Origin: Pandoraea fibrosis | GTDB taxonomy: Bacteria > Pseudomonadota > Gammaproteobacteria > Burkholderiales > Burkholderiaceae | Length of the DNA stretch: 64,000 bases | Direction: 5' to 3' | Assembly: GCF_000807775.2 (NCBI RefSeq) | Contig: NZ_CP047385.1 | Span: 2,604,001-2,668,000 of the forward strand | Shown: piece by piece, positions 9,039-17,416 of the stretch | How the letters are laid out: every line of letters starts with the position of its first letter | Position numbering within the stretch: the stretch's first letter is position 1 | Position numbers and translations under genes: made by a program | Notes under the pieces: generated by a model | Database searches by the model: none | What the model saw: the letters and a program-made list of their open reading frames with translations, nothing else | What the model was told of the DNA's origin: nothing

Positions 9039-9832
9039 GCGGTGGGTGCCTCGTCGAGAATGGCGACCGCGCGGGTGAAGCCTGCCGATGCGCCTTTGAT
9101 CTTGTATGGGAAACAGCAGACCGTGAATCCGTGCGCAGGCAGCAAGTGCAGGTTGGTCAGTTTTTCAAGCTGTCCGTAACCGATGTCGCGTCCCGCCTTG
9201 TGGCCTTCCCAGATGATCGACGGATCACCCTCACGCAGAAATCGCGCTCGGGTATGGGAGAAGGGGGCGTCCCAACTCCAGCCATCGGTGCCGACTACCC
9301 GCACACCGCGCGAGAGCAGGTAAAGCGTGGCTTCGCGGCCCATGCCGCAGCCGGAGTCGATGTAGGCGGGCGTGCCGTAGGCCACCGCGGCGGCTGTGTT
9401 CACGAGCACGATGTCGCGAGGCTTGAGCGTGTGTTCGATGCGCGCGAGTTCCTGCGCAACGTCGTCTGCCGTGGCGACATAGCCGTCCGGGAAGCGGCGG
9501 AAGTCCAGCTTCACGCCCGGCGCCATACACCAGTCGAGGGGAATTTCGTCGATACCGATGGCTCGCTCGCCGCCATTCATCGTCGACGCGTAGTGCACAG
9601 GCGCGTCCATGTGGGTGCCGGCGTGCGTGTGCAACTTGATGTCCTCGACGGCCCAGCCTTCGCCGTCAGGCAACTGCTCGGGTGACAAGCCGGGAAACAT
9701 CGATGCAATCTGCTGCGCGCCTTTGCGGTGATCGGTATAGGTGATCGTCGGGCGCAAACCCGGCGGATCGGCGGGGACGTCGTTCTCTAACGCGACCGAC
9801 AAATCGATGAAGCGAAGGTGCTCTGTTTTCAT
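9035..9832 (-). CDS. Cyclase / kynurenine formamidase family metal hydrolase
   Basis: A 265-residue member of the cyclase (PF04199-type) family, which includes bacterial kynurenine formamidase and isatin hydrolase. The metal-binding signature HTHAGTHMDAPVHY is present near residues 85-98. The ATG at 9832 is preceded by a perfect AGGAGG and is preferred over the ATG at 9883. It is the first gene of the five-gene minus-strand operon and divergent from the GntR gene. The substrate is unknown; a cyclic amide or lactone, or an N-formyl compound, would fit the family. Confidence 0.88.
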   Translation of the reverse strand: MKTEHLRFIDLSVALENDVPADPPGLRPTITYTDHRKGAQQIASMFPGLSPEQLPDGEGWAVEDIKLHTHAGTHMDAPVHYASTMNGGERAIGIDEIPLDWCMAPGVKLDFRRFPDGYVATADDVAQELARIEHTLKPRDIVLVNTAAAVAYGTPAYIDSGCGMGREATLYLLSRGVRVVGTDGWSWDAPFSHTRARFLREGDPSIIWEGHKAGRDIGYGQLEKLTNLHLLPAHGFTVCCFPYKIKGASAGFTRAVAILDEAPTA

Positions 9833-9891
9833 GTAAGGCCTCCTGATGCCTGCATAGTGGTCGCCCGAGGCGTTCAATTCCATCGGTAAAT

Positions 9892-9915
9892 ACCATTATT
9901 ATCGATAAAATAGGT
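9892..9915. promoter_or_regulatory. Candidate GntR operator (24-base dyad)
   Basis: A dyad centred on TATCGATA, with outer arms ACC(A)T and A(T)AGGT, is centred between 9903 and 9904. It lies in the divergent region between the cyclase operon and the FCD-type GntR gene, a normal place for an autoregulatory operator. Confidence 0.5.
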
Positions 9916-9973
9916 TTTATTGACAAAAATGAAGTTGGCACCGCATCATGTCGTCATAACGACGATAGGAGTC

Positions 9974-10642
9974 ATGAGTTCGACTATGGAAATTGCCGTC
10001 AAGGAGACATTGACCGAGGCGATTCTCGAGCGACTGGCGCAGGACATCGTGTCGGGCGCGCTCCCTCCGGAACAGAATCTGCGCATCGAACAGCTCAAGG
10101 AGCAGTATGGTGTGGGCGCGTCGCCGCTGCGCGAGGCGCTGACCAAGCTGACCTCGCTGGGCTTCGTCACGAATGAAACGCGACGCGGGTTTCGCGTGGC
10201 GCCATTGACCAAGAAAGATCTCGACGATCTGACGCGCGTGCGTCAGTTAATCGAGACAGAAGCTTTGCGCGAGGCGATGGCCGTCGCAGGAGCGAACTGG
10301 GAGATGGAGATTGCGGGGGCGTTTGCGAAGCTGTCGCTGGCCGTCACGCGTCAGCGCGATAGTGCGGGTGAGGCCCAGCGCATGATCGAGCAGGCGCACA
10401 AGGACTTCCATGTCGCGCTGTTGGGAGCGTGCACATCGCCGCGTCTGATGGAGCTCCAGTCGACGTTATACGATCAGGCGAGCCGCTATCGGCATGTGAT
10501 TCTTGCAGGCGCGCACGAGCTGGACGGCTTCGTCGAGTGTCACGAAGCACTGATGCGACTGACGCTTGCCGGTGACGCCGACGTTGCTGCACAGGCGTTG
10601 CGCGACCATCTGGCGACGACGTCGCAAGACGTCTACGGTTGA
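9974..10642 (+). CDS. GntR family regulator, FCD subfamily
   Basis: A 222-residue regulator: winged helix at residues ~8-70 with QLKEQYGVGASPLREALTKLTSLGFV, then an all-helical FCD ligand domain containing the metal-site histidines (HKDFHVALLGA and a late HEALMRL). The ATG at 9974 has AGGAG two bases upstream; a TTG further upstream (9920) is open but unsupported. It is divergent from the cyclase operon and probably a repressor relieved by a pathway acid, as is usual for FCD members. Confidence 0.85.
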   Translation: MSSTMEIAVKETLTEAILERLAQDIVSGALPPEQNLRIEQLKEQYGVGASPLREALTKLTSLGFVTNETRRGFRVAPLTKKDLDDLTRVRQLIETEALREAMAVAGANWEMEIAGAFAKLSLAVTRQRDSAGEAQRMIEQAHKDFHVALLGACTSPRLMELQSTLYDQASRYRHVILAGAHELDGFVECHEALMRLTLAGDADVAAQALRDHLATTSQDVYG

Positions 10643-10797
10643 TCGGGCTATCCGATGGCGACCCAGGGGCGCGTGTCAGGCAACGTTATGTGTCCGACGA
10701 ACATACGATGCAGATCGGCCGAGCGATGAAATGAGTTGAGTCGATGAGATCGAATCGGTTTGATTCCTTCGCTGGATAGCATGGGTGCGTCAGGATG

Positions 10798-11229
10798 TTA
10801 CGAATTGCTTAGCCGCCGAATTAATTCGATGGCGGCGAGCAGTGTTTTCTGTTCGGATGGCGTGAATTGGGAGAACGCAGTGCTTAGCCACTCCTGTTTT
10901 GCGAGACGGACCTGACGGCGAGTTTCTCTCCCTTCCTCTGTCAGTGCGAACAGGACTTGCCGACCGTCACTTGGGTGCGGCTGTCTAGCGATGAGACCCT
11001 CGACTTCCATCGTGCTGAGCGTGGTGCCCATCGACTGGGGTTTGACTGCCTCCGCTCTGGCAAGATCTGCGGTTGTCATCGGCCCCGACTCCTCAAGACG
11101 GGCCATCACGGCAACCTGTGACCATGAAAGCTCACGCGTGTTCGTCATTGCGCGAAGTCGACGCAAAAGTTGGCCTGTGGCTGTCAGGAGGTCGGCAACA
11201 GAGGTTTCGAGATCGGTGGTGGATTTCAT
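10798..11229 (-). CDS. MarR family transcriptional regulator
   Basis: A 143-residue winged-helix dimer of the MarR type: an N-terminal dimer helix, then SWSQVAVMARLEESGPMTTADLARAEAVKPQSMGTTLSTMEVEGLIARQPHPSDGRQV, which contains the recognition helix and the Asp/Arg wing. The ATG at 11229 is preferred to an upstream TTG; no good ribosome binding site is visible. It is divergent from the MFS/isochorismatase pair, which it probably represses in response to a phenolic ligand. A 40-base dyad lies in front of the MFS gene. Confidence 0.87.
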   Translation of the reverse strand: MKSTTDLETSVADLLTATGQLLRRLRAMTNTRELSWSQVAVMARLEESGPMTTADLARAEAVKPQSMGTTLSTMEVEGLIARQPHPSDGRQVLFALTEEGRETRRQVRLAKQEWLSTAFSQFTPSEQKTLLAAIELIRRLSNS

Positions 11230-11718
11230 GTAGGAGACTTTAAACGGTAGCCAGCAACTTGAAAGCTTGGCTTGCAATTTTGCCTAATTTTCTCCTCGCT
11301 TGTGCACGAAGACGCGCTTGACCGGCGCTTCATTCCCTTCCTCCACGTCCAACCTGCTTGATCACGGTCAGAATCAGTCGGTGGTAACGCCTGCCGCATG
11401 AGCACCGGGGCTCGAACTCGGGCGCTCCCAGGACGCCTACGATCAATATCCCTCCCACTTCGAAGAATCCGACGCGCTCGCATACATTCTCCGTGCAGCG
11501 TGCTATCTGTCGGGCATCGATGTCTTCATCCGAAAATATTAGAAGATAAACTTGCAAGTTATTCTTCCGATATTCTATACTTCCCCTCACCGCGAGCGTG
11601 CGGGTGTTGACTTGGCGGGGCGCTCCCTGGAGCCAAAGCACACTGACAGCGCCGATCAAACCGATTCGACGTCGAACAATGCGCATGAGGCACGTCATGC
11701 GCCTGCCCGGAGAAAACG
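11230..11718. other. Intergenic region with possible gene remnant and a dyad
   Basis: No intact gene is seen in these 489 bases. A plus-frame stretch ending at about 11541 reads like coding sequence (EESDALAYILRAACYLSGID, then VFIRKY and a stop). It has no start codon and an upstream stop, so it may be the tail of a decayed gene. I do not recognise the family. The regulatory dyad at 11535-11574 overlaps its end. Confidence 0.4.
11535..11574. promoter_or_regulatory. Candidate MarR operator (40-base dyad around ACTTGCAAGT)
   Basis: A perfect palindrome, ACTTGCAAGT (11550-11559), sits inside longer imperfect arms AATATTAGAAGATAA and TATTCTTCCGATATT, centred at 11554.5. It is 145 bases before the MFS start. 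Related half sites AACTTG and CTTGCAA recur near 11256-11278 beside marR. Confidence 0.5.
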
Positions 11719-13098
11719 ATGCAGGTCAAACAGGAGGCCAGTTTTGGCTATCGCCTCATCGCACCAATCGCGTTGGGCTCCATGCTCAACCCAATCAACT
11801 CCACGATGATTGCGACGGCGCTTGTCCCGATTGCCCGAGATTTTCAGGCGAACGTGGCGCAGACGGGCTGGCTGATTGCCGCGCTTTATCTTACGAGTGC
11901 CATTGCACAGCCAACAATGGGCCGCCTTGCGGACAGGTTCGGTCCGCGCCGCGTCTATCTCATATGCCTAATGTTGGTCGCCATCGCAGGCCTTCTCGGT
12001 GCGGTGATGTCCTCGCTCACGGGGCTCGTTTGTGTGCGAGTGCTGCTCGGCATTGGCACGTCCGGCGCCTACCCGGCCGCCATGCGCATCTTCCGCGTTC
12101 AGGCGGACAGACTTCGCGGCGAACCACCCCGGTCGGCAATGGGACTCCTTTCAATGGGGGGGACGGCCACTCTCGCCATCGGCCCATTCCTGGGGGGAGT
12201 GCTCACGTCCACCTTTGGATGGCATGCAATCTTTCTCGTCAATGCGCCATTCGCCCTCGCCATCATTGCGCTGGTTCTGCTTTGGGTGCCGCGCGATGAG
12301 CAGGCGTCGCGTGACTCACGACACTTGCTCGATGACGTTGATGTGCTTGGAATCGCGATCTTTACGGCATTCCTGCTCAGCTTGATGACGTTCCTCCTGA
12401 AACTCGATCACCCGAACTGGTTTGCGCTGGTAGCCGCAGTTTTCTTTTGCGCGGGATTGGTGAAGCACTCTCTCAAGCGACGTCGACCGTTCATCGATGT
12501 GAGAATGCTCACGGCCAATCGTGCGCTACGGATGACGTATCTACGAGCAGGTGCCATGCTCATGATGGTCTACTGCATTCTTTACGGCTTCGCACAGTGG
12601 CTGGAGAGCGCCGCAGGATTCAGCGAGCAGCGGGCGGGCCTGATCACCATGCCGATGTCCATCGTCGCAGCGCTGACGTCCTTCGCCGGCACGCGTCCGG
12701 GGCGCGTCCGGACACCATTCCTAATCAGTATCGGTTCGGGCATCGTGGGTTGCCTGTGTTTGCTGATGATCGACAGTGCTACCGATGCATGGCTGATCGC
12801 CGTGGCCGTGATCGGTTTTGCGGCGCCACAAGGCATGTTTTCTACCGCGACTCAGACGGCGGTCTACATGCAAGCACGCACCGAAGATATCGGCACGGCC
12901 GCTGGTCTGCAACGCACGGCCCAATACCTCGGCGCTATCGCCGCAACAAGCCTGCTTGGCCTGACCTATGGACAGCATGCGACGGATCAAGGGCTTCACC
13001 GTCTCGCCCTGATCATGGGCGTGCTCGGTGCCGTGCTCCTGGTTTGGACGCTATCCGACCGGACATTACGTTACTCCGCGTCTCAGCAAACCCCATAA
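11719..13098 (+). CDS. MFS transporter, drug:H+ antiporter-like
   Basis: A 459-residue MFS protein with the opening PIALGSMLNPINSTMIATAL and motif A GRLADRFGPRRVYL between helices 2 and 3. WLIAALYLTSAIAQPT resembles the DHA2/EmrB group. It precedes the isochorismatase-like gene by only 11 bases and is divergent from marR, so MarR-controlled efflux or uptake of an aromatic acid is likely. The exact direction of transport is not visible. Confidence 0.87.
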   Translation: MQVKQEASFGYRLIAPIALGSMLNPINSTMIATALVPIARDFQANVAQTGWLIAALYLTSAIAQPTMGRLADRFGPRRVYLICLMLVAIAGLLGAVMSSLTGLVCVRVLLGIGTSGAYPAAMRIFRVQADRLRGEPPRSAMGLLSMGGTATLAIGPFLGGVLTSTFGWHAIFLVNAPFALAIIALVLLWVPRDEQASRDSRHLLDDVDVLGIAIFTAFLLSLMTFLLKLDHPNWFALVAAVFFCAGLVKHSLKRRRPFIDVRMLTANRALRMTYLRAGAMLMMVYCILYGFAQWLESAAGFSEQRAGLITMPMSIVAALTSFAGTRPGRVRTPFLISIGSGIVGCLCLLMIDSATDAWLIAVAVIGFAAPQGMFSTATQTAVYMQARTEDIGTAAGLQRTAQYLGAIAATSLLGLTYGQHATDQGLHRLALIMGVLGAVLLVWTLSDRTLRYSASQQTP

Positions 13099-13109
13099 GG
13101 AACCGCGAA

Positions 13110-13679
13110 ATGCCGCTCTCACAACTCGACGACATGGCCGCACTTGTGGTCATTGACATGCAGAAAGGCGTGGTTGGATTGCCACTGGTTCACCCGGTCG
13201 ACGCTATCGTTGCCAATAACGCAAAGCTCGCACACGCGTTTCGTGCATGGAACCTTCCGGTGGTACTTGTTAACGTGGCGGGCGTCGCGCCGGGTCGCAT
13301 CGATAACGCGCATCGTGGTCCGGCACGGCGCCACGACTTCGCCGAGTTAGTGCCCGAGTTAGGGGAGCATCCCGACGACCACACCGTTACCAAGTTGCAA
13401 TGGGGGGCTTTTCACGGGACGTCTCTCGACACGTTCCTGCGCCGGCGCGGCGTGACGCAACTGATTCTGACGGGAATCGCCACAAGTATCGGTGTCGAGT
13501 CCACGGCACGTAATGCGCACGATCACGGTTACCACGTTGGCGTTGTGGTAGATGCCATGACCGATCTCGATCTGGCTGCTCATGTTCACAGCGTGGAGAA
13601 GATTTTCCCTCGGCTCGGTGAGACGACCACGACGGCTGAGGTTCTCAAGCAACTCTCGCGTCGCAAACCGGTCGGTTGA
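13110..13679 (+). CDS. Isochorismatase-like hydrolase lacking the nucleophilic cysteine
   Basis: A 189-residue cysteine-hydrolase-fold protein. ALVVIDMQKGVV supplies the catalytic Asp and VTKLQWGAFHGT the Lys. The position of the Cys nucleophile (usually T-x-x-C-V-x-x-T) is Gly in TGIATSIGVESTARNA. True isochorismatases (EntB, PhzD) also have Gly there and hydrolyse vinyl ethers, so this protein probably does not use a thioester. AAGGA precedes the ATG at 13110, and it is co-transcribed with the MFS gene. Confidence 0.85.
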   Translation: MPLSQLDDMAALVVIDMQKGVVGLPLVHPVDAIVANNAKLAHAFRAWNLPVVLVNVAGVAPGRIDNAHRGPARRHDFAELVPELGEHPDDHTVTKLQWGAFHGTSLDTFLRRRGVTQLILTGIATSIGVESTARNAHDHGYHVGVVVDAMTDLDLAAHVHSVEKIFPRLGETTTTAEVLKQLSRRKPVG

Positions 13680-13708
13680 GCTTGTCAGCGGGGCCAGGTG
13701 CCTGCGCC

Positions 13709-13936
13709 TCAATTGAAGTCGTCGATCACGTTGAACAGCCGGATAGCGCGGCCATCAGCCAGTTGGTCGTGCACGAAATCCAGCGACCAACTTTCATTCA
13801 ACGCTGACGGGACTGCCAAGGGCTCAGATCGCTCGCGCACCAATCGCTTGCGCGGCTTGGTGCGAAGGTTCAACGCCAACCGTCGGTATATTCGACACGC
13901 ACGCGTATGGTTCCGCCCTGCGCCCAACTTTTCACG
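13709..13936 (-). pseudogene. IS3-family transposase (OrfB) fragment
   Basis: The minus strand reads HTRACRIYRRLALNLRTKPRKRL, then SLDFVHDQLADGRAIRLFNVIDDFN and a stop. This matches the segment of IS407-group OrfB proteins that spans the end of the helix-turn-helix linker and the first DDE aspartate (SxDFVxD). The frame stops right after DDFN, where a complete OrfB would continue for over 150 residues. Only about 75 residues survive and no terminal inverted repeats are visible, so this is a scar, not an active element. Confidence 0.85.
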
Positions 13937-14024
13937 AAAAAGAGAAAACGACGTTCTCACCGGGAGTCCTATCGAGCGCTGACGACGGACCCGGCAGGGA
14001 CATTGGACATTCATGGTAAATTTA

Positions 14025-14043
14025 GAAAATATTAGCTATTTTC
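14025..14043. promoter_or_regulatory. Candidate operator (19-base dyad)
   Basis: GAAAATA and TATTTTC form perfect arms around TTAGC, 46 bases before the start of the GntR gene at 14090. AT-rich dyads of this kind are typical FCD-regulator autoregulatory sites. Confidence 0.45.
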
Positions 14044-14089
14044 GAAAATCTTTCGGTATTTCTATTGCTTATGGGGGCATGGAGGTCAG

Positions 14090-14923
14090 ATGCGACCGAA
14101 AACTGAACAGGATGTCCGGCAAGTCGCTCACGCATCGGGACGCGATAACGCCGATGGGCATACGTTGTCGGAGCGCGCCTATTGGCTGATGCATCGCGAT
14201 ATTCTTGCAGGCGTGCTGGCGCCGAATGAGAAGTTGCGCTTACAGGGGCTGCAGGAGCGTTACGGTCTGGGCATGAGCCCGATCCGCGAAGCCCTGATGT
14301 TGCTGAGTCGTGAAGGGCTGGTTTCGAATGAGGGGCAGCGTGGCTTTCGCGTCACGCCGGTATCCGTCGAAGACTTGCAGGACATCGTCTGGGCGCGACT
14401 GAACATCGAGACCATTTTGCTGGGGCAGTCGATTCGTCATGGCGACGCGGACTGGGGCGCTGAAATTTCGGCGGCATTTTATAAGCTCACGCACGCCCCC
14501 GTACCGGCCTCGCTCGACGACATCGAAAATCTGGAAGCATGGGAAGCCGCGCACCGGCGCTTTCATCGCGCCTTACTCGCCGGCGCCAAATCCCCTTGGT
14601 TGCATCGCGTTGACGCGCAACTTGTCGACCTCACCGAACGCTATCGCCGCATTCGCCTGGCGCGCATGGGATTCACAGCCCGCACGGACAGCATCTTCAC
14701 TGAGCACAAGGCGTTGATGGAAGCGGCGCTCGCGCGCGATGTCGACACTGCGTGTGAACTGATGCGCGAACATCTGACGGCAACCTTCGATGCGCAGACG
14801 TGGCTCGACGACGGATTGGCCGCCACTGACGACGTGCCCGCCGCCGCGCCGGCAAAGCGTGCTCCCCGGAATGTCGCGACACCTCGTGCGCGCCGTTCGA
14901 CGAAGGCGCTGGAAAAGGCCTGA
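14090..14923 (+). CDS. GntR family regulator, FCD subfamily
   Basis: A 277-residue regulator with winged helix LQERYGLGMSPIREALMLLSREGLVSNEGQRGFRV (about residues 50-85) and an FCD ligand domain with AHRRFHRALLAG and EHKALMEAAL. The C-terminus carries an extra Ala/Arg/Lys-rich tail of about 35 residues (APAKRAPRNVATPRARR), uncommon for the family and possibly a nonspecific DNA contact. GGAGG precedes the ATG. It probably controls the neighbouring porin, esterase and epimerase genes. Confidence 0.87.
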   Translation: MRPKTEQDVRQVAHASGRDNADGHTLSERAYWLMHRDILAGVLAPNEKLRLQGLQERYGLGMSPIREALMLLSREGLVSNEGQRGFRVTPVSVEDLQDIVWARLNIETILLGQSIRHGDADWGAEISAAFYKLTHAPVPASLDDIENLEAWEAAHRRFHRALLAGAKSPWLHRVDAQLVDLTERYRRIRLARMGFTARTDSIFTEHKALMEAALARDVDTACELMREHLTATFDAQTWLDDGLAATDDVPAAAPAKRAPRNVATPRARRSTKALEKA

Positions 14924-15008
14924 TCGGTGGCGCGGCGTCCCCATTGACTACGGCAAGCGCTCGCGCACTTTGAAGCGCGAGCCAGTCGCGCTTCGCCCCC
15001 CTTGGACG

Positions 15009-16190
15009 TCAGAACCGATGGCGCATGCCCAGCCCGACGACGATTTGCGTCGGCGTCGACGACTGGGCATAGCCGCAAAGGATAGCGTTTGCGAACGGCG
15101 TACCGGTACCGCCGATGACGTGCTGATAGACAGCGTCGATATAGACGTCGGTGCGCTTCGAGAAGTAGTAGGCCGCCTGCAGATTGACCTGATGCCACTT
15201 CGGGCTTGCGCTCGTCGTGGCGCTTTCATAACGCCCCATCGTGAACGCATAGGAGCCGATCAGCGTGATGTTGGTCGCGGCGTTGTAGGTCACGTTCACG
15301 TCGAAGTTGTCCATGCGCAGGCTGGCGTCTCCCATGGGCTTGTAGCCGAAGAGATTGACCGACGAGCCATTGCTGACGAGCGTGCGCGTCCATGTGGCGC
15401 CGTAGGTGCCTTTCCCCCAGATGTAGCTTCCCCCGAAACCGAAGACCGATTGCTTGCCCGCGACGAACGTCGAGTCGCCGGAGTTGCTGCTGCCATCGAC
15501 CGCGCCGCCGGCGTTTGCCCCCACGTTGTTGATGACAATGAATGCAGCGCCCAGACTCAGCGGGCCGTTATCGTAACCGACCCCTGCACTGTAAGCTCGG
15601 TTGGCCGTGGCCGTGGCCGCGCCTGCCTGATTCGAAAACGCATACATGGTGCGCATCGACAGACCGTTCCACGATGGGCTCGTGTACATCACCGAATTGT
15701 CGATGCGAAACGAGTTACCCATGTTGTCGTTATCGAAGGGATGTGCGAACGCCGTGCCGCCCGTGAAGCCCCCCGTATGGACGGCGAGATACCAGATGGT
15801 CGGATCGTATTGACGACCGAGCGTGAGCGAACCGAACTGATTGTCCTTCAGGCCGAGCCAGGCCTGGCGTCCGAATTCGCGCGCGCCTTGTCCCTGCTTG
15901 CCGTTGAACAGATTGAACCCGTTCTCCAACTGGAAGATGGCGCTGGTGCCGCCGCCGAGATCTTCCGTGCCTTTCATTCCCCAACGTGTGCCGTTGATCA
16001 TGCCGTTTTGCGCCTGATAGCTGTGAGCGCCATTTTGGTTGGACACGTAGTTGAGGCTCGCATCGATACTGCCGTACAGCGTGACGTTCGACTGCGCGTG
16101 GACGACGGATGCGCCAAACGCAAGAGGAATCGCGAGCGATGAAAGGGATTGTCGGGAAAGGCGTCTGGCAAGACTAGAGCTGCGCATCAT
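15009..16190 (-). CDS. Outer membrane porin (Porin_4 type)
   Basis: A 393-residue precursor with a signal peptide ending GASVVHA before QSNVTLYGSID, the GTEDLGGGTSAIFQLENGF constriction motif, RQAWLGL and RQYDP segments, and a terminal strand VVGLGMRHRF ending in Phe, as required for assembly by the BAM machinery. It is transcribed in the same direction as the esterase gene upstream and may be co-transcribed with it. Confidence 0.92.
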   Translation of the reverse strand: MMRSSSLARRLSRQSLSSLAIPLAFGASVVHAQSNVTLYGSIDASLNYVSNQNGAHSYQAQNGMINGTRWGMKGTEDLGGGTSAIFQLENGFNLFNGKQGQGAREFGRQAWLGLKDNQFGSLTLGRQYDPTIWYLAVHTGGFTGGTAFAHPFDNDNMGNSFRIDNSVMYTSPSWNGLSMRTMYAFSNQAGAATATANRAYSAGVGYDNGPLSLGAAFIVINNVGANAGGAVDGSSNSGDSTFVAGKQSVFGFGGSYIWGKGTYGATWTRTLVSNGSSVNLFGYKPMGDASLRMDNFDVNVTYNAATNITLIGSYAFTMGRYESATTSASPKWHQVNLQAAYYFSKRTDVYIDAVYQHVIGGTGTPFANAILCGYAQSSTPTQIVVGLGMRHRF

Positions 16191-16294
16191 GATGACTCCG
16201 TAGGGCGTAGTGACGGCGCTGATGGGGCGCCTGTTGAAAATTCATGGGCAGGGCGTCGCTCGACGCATGGCGTTGGCTCGCGTCGAGCGCAGGT

Positions 16295-17227
16295 TCAGTC
16301 GATCGGTACGGTGCCGTGATGGGCGATGCTCGCGAGACGCCGATACCAGGCATGCGCGGGATCGGCCAGGCGTGTGTGTGTCTGGAAGTGATCCGCGCCC
16401 GACTCGACGAAGGTGGCGCACGGGGCTCCTTGTGCATTGAGCAAGCTGGCCATGCGCTGATTGGAAAGGGCGACGCGAGCGCTGTCGTGTTCGCCCCAAC
16501 TGAGCACCATGGGCACGCGATTGCCACGTGTCCAGCACAGCGGGCTCATCAGTGCATCGTCGGTATCGGGGCCGAGCACCATCTCGTAGACGCGCGCTTC
16601 GAGCGACCCGGTCGCCGGCGCCGGATGATGCAGGTCGAAGATGCCGGAGATCGGCAAGCACCCGATGATGTCGGCAGGGTTCGCCCCCGCGAGCGCAAGC
16701 ACGTCGGGCCGCAACGTGAGCAACGCCGCGAGATGGCCGCCTGCCGAATGACCGGAGAGCACAACGCGTCGAACGCGGCGAGTGCGATGCTGTGCGCCCG
16801 CAGCCCAGTCGGGCAGAGCATCCGGTAGTGCCGCGAGCAGGGCCGCGCCATCGAGGAGTGCGGCAGGCAGGGCGGCCGCAGGCGCCAGCCGATAGCTGGG
16901 CGCGACCAGCACGCAACCCGATGCCACGACGTTCGATGCCATGAACGTCACGTATTCCTTGTAGCCGTTCGTCCAGCCGCCACCGTGGAAAAACACCACG
17001 ATGGGAGCGTCGTCCGGCATGCCCGGCGCGGAAAAAACATCGAAGCGGTGCAGCGGGTCGTCGCCATAGGCGAGGTTCCGGGCGACGCGCAGTCCTTCTG
17101 TCGGACGTTGCGCCCAGTCGAGCACGAGGGCTTCGTAGGCGAGGGCGGCGGCGCTCGGGAGTGGGATTTGCGGCGCCAGGCTCAATGAGCCAAACGACGC
17201 GATCTGCTGCGAAATTTGTGACTTCAT
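16295..17227 (-). CDS. Alpha/beta hydrolase (HSL / kynurenine formamidase-like)
   Basis: A 310-residue serine hydrolase. PIVVFFHGGGWTNG supplies the oxyanion-hole HGGGW, VVLSGHSAGGHLAAL the nucleophile Ser, WGEHDS the acid residue and ADHFQTH the His. This arrangement is that of hormone-sensitive-lipase-type esterases and arylformamidases. It is divergent from the epimerase operon, with 189 bases between. It is probably an esterase or lactonase feeding the epimerase/SDR steps; the substrate is unknown. Confidence 0.85.
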   Translation of the reverse strand: MKSQISQQIASFGSLSLAPQIPLPSAAALAYEALVLDWAQRPTEGLRVARNLAYGDDPLHRFDVFSAPGMPDDAPIVVFFHGGGWTNGYKEYVTFMASNVVASGCVLVAPSYRLAPAAALPAALLDGAALLAALPDALPDWAAGAQHRTRRVRRVVLSGHSAGGHLAALLTLRPDVLALAGANPADIIGCLPISGIFDLHHPAPATGSLEARVYEMVLGPDTDDALMSPLCWTRGNRVPMVLSWGEHDSARVALSNQRMASLLNAQGAPCATFVESGADHFQTHTRLADPAHAWYRRLASIAHHGTVPID

Positions 17228-17325
17228 ACGGGTAGATCAGGGAAAGTACGGATAAGTACGGCTCGCCATTGAGCGGCCGTGATGCGTTCATATAATTAAC
17301 GTACAAATTTATAAAATCAAACATT

Positions 17326-17353
17326 TTTTGTATTGACACGAGAATTTTGTATT
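17326..17353. promoter_or_regulatory. Direct repeat TTTTGTATT in divergent promoter region
   Basis: TTTTGTATT occurs at 17326-17334 and again at 17345-17353, a 19-base period or nearly two helical turns. It lies in the AT-rich region between the esterase and epimerase genes and is a possible regulator-binding or promoter element. Confidence 0.35.
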
Positions 17354-17416
17354 CGTAACTTGCGCTTCATGGACGGTCGGGCATCCGGTGCGGGTGCCCG
17401 CTGCAAGGAGAGCGAG

